Origin: Planctomycetaceae bacterium
Lineage (GTDB): Bacteria > Planctomycetota > Planctomycetia > Planctomycetales > Planctomycetaceae
Direction: 5' to 3'
Length of the DNA: 64,000 bases
Assembly (NCBI GenBank): GCA_018699955.1
Contig: JABISG010000137.1
Coordinates: forward strand, 1 to 64,000
Shown in pieces: positions 63,636-64,000 of the stretch; within the stretch, counting starts at the first letter, position 1, and the number at the start of each line of letters is the position of its first letter. The position numbers and the translations under genes were made by a program. A model generated the notes under the pieces. It searched no databases. It saw only the letters and a program-made list of their open reading frames with translations, and was not told the DNA's origin.

Positions 63636-64000
63636 ATGTCCATAGCTCCCGCCGAGCCGAGAGATTCTGGCAACGCCGCCGTCCCACCTAACGGAAATGG
63701 GAACGAATTGGTTGAGTCCGTCGCCAGCGATGCGCCCGTCAAGCGCAAGCGTCGTCGCAGCACCAGTCATCTGAAGGCCGTTCCCGATACACTGAAAATG
63801 CGCGAGGAGTTCAAGCGGGCAGCCGAACGGTATGCTGAGGGGTTAGACAAATCGCGGCCGTTTTCCAAAGATGAACTCGAACAGCATTCGCGCACGCTGT
63901 TGGCAGAAATGGACATGTCCGAGGAGTACCTTGGCTTTGCGATGGTACTCATCGGAAACTTTTTCTGGAAGCGGCAGTTTCTGGCCATTCCCTTCGAGCG
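63636..64000 (+). CDS. Partial gene, possible DUF116 protein
   Basis: Frame open from ATG 63636 (AGGAA ribosome site about 9 bases upstream; ATGs at 63597 and 63612 are in frame) to the window edge. The visible about 121 residues begin with a disordered, basic leader (APVKRKRRRSTSHLKAV) and a helical part ending EEYLGFAMVLIGNFFWKRQF. That last segment resembles the start of planctomycete DUF116 proteins, where a LLLPHC-type segment would follow, but the identifying Cys motifs lie outside the window. Same direction as the cyclase, 145 bp after it. Confidence 0.45.
   Translation, partial: MSIAPAEPRDSGNAAVPPNGNGNELVESVASDAPVKRKRRRSTSHLKAVPDTLKMREEFKRAAERYAEGLDKSRPFSKDELEQHSRTLLAEMDMSEEYLGFAMVLIGNFFWKRQFLAIPFE

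Noticed and set aside
1..64000. tRNA, rRNA, CRISPR array, prophage or intact insertion sequence
   Set aside because: No T-loop-like GTTCGAATC context with a paired acceptor stem, no regularly spaced repeats and no transposase or integrase motifs were found by eye.

Overview
The window reads as a chromosomal segment of a free-living planctomycete. The evidence is two tandem pairs of DUF1549/DUF1553 planctomycete-cytochrome and DUF1501 proteins, a third lone DUF1501 gene beside a 1316-residue cytochrome with LamG-like and propeller parts, a zinc-ribbon/Ser-Thr kinase/WD40 protein, a squalene-hopene-type cyclase, and several palindromic dispersed repeats. Gene density is ordinary, both strands are used, and no tRNA, rRNA, CRISPR array, prophage or intact insertion sequence was recognised.

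Layout. 1-2115: 3' part of an RND/MMPL transporter. 2.1-3.8 kb: an array of small palindromes, then a Tat-lipoprotein PLP-dependent decarboxylase. 3.8-6.7 kb: a gene-poor, apparently decaying stretch with a hypothetical gene split at an A7 tract. 6.7-11 kb: a secreted ankyrin protein and a FixL/FixJ-like PAS histidine kinase with its LuxR-type response regulator. 11.2-19.1 kb: secreted alpha/beta hydrolase, DUF1501, giant cytochrome. 19.1-26.4 kb: a minus-strand housekeeping block read infA, rnhA, HtrA-like protease, alaS, zinc-ribbon membrane protein, M50-like protease, with tsaE diverging from it. 28-32.7 kb and 42.5-47.3 kb: the two cytochrome/DUF1501 pairs. 32.8-35.3 kb: a cyclopropane-synthase-like methyltransferase followed by an FAD reductase. 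35.5-42.3 kb: Tat amidohydrolase, a GT39-like membrane protein, a redoxin gene with an in-frame TGA, an APH-type kinase, and a GMG-repeat protein. 47.4-52.8 kb: membrane-anchored class-I amidotransferase, a 229-bp nested palindrome, an ATP-grasp membrane protein, and the kinase. 53-57.7 kb: rpsA, a sigma-70 factor and a membrane protein. 58-59.4 kb: a broken MFS gene. 59.8-64 kb: GcvH-like lipoyl carrier, ferredoxin, squalene-hopene cyclase, and the start of a probable DUF116 gene.

Most notable. The redoxin gene has TGA exactly where the first Cys of a CxxC redox site belongs. The reading frame continues and a perfect 7-bp hairpin lies at bacterial-SECIS distance, so it is very probably a selenoprotein. 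Second is the lipoyl-carrier/ferredoxin/cyclase cluster. Others are an exported decarboxylase preceded by a three-palindrome array, an A_AAA_AAG slippery site joining two hypothetical frames, a four-copy dispersed palindrome, and a palindromic element translated in frame inside the cyclase gene.

Family assignments come from reading motifs, not from database searches.
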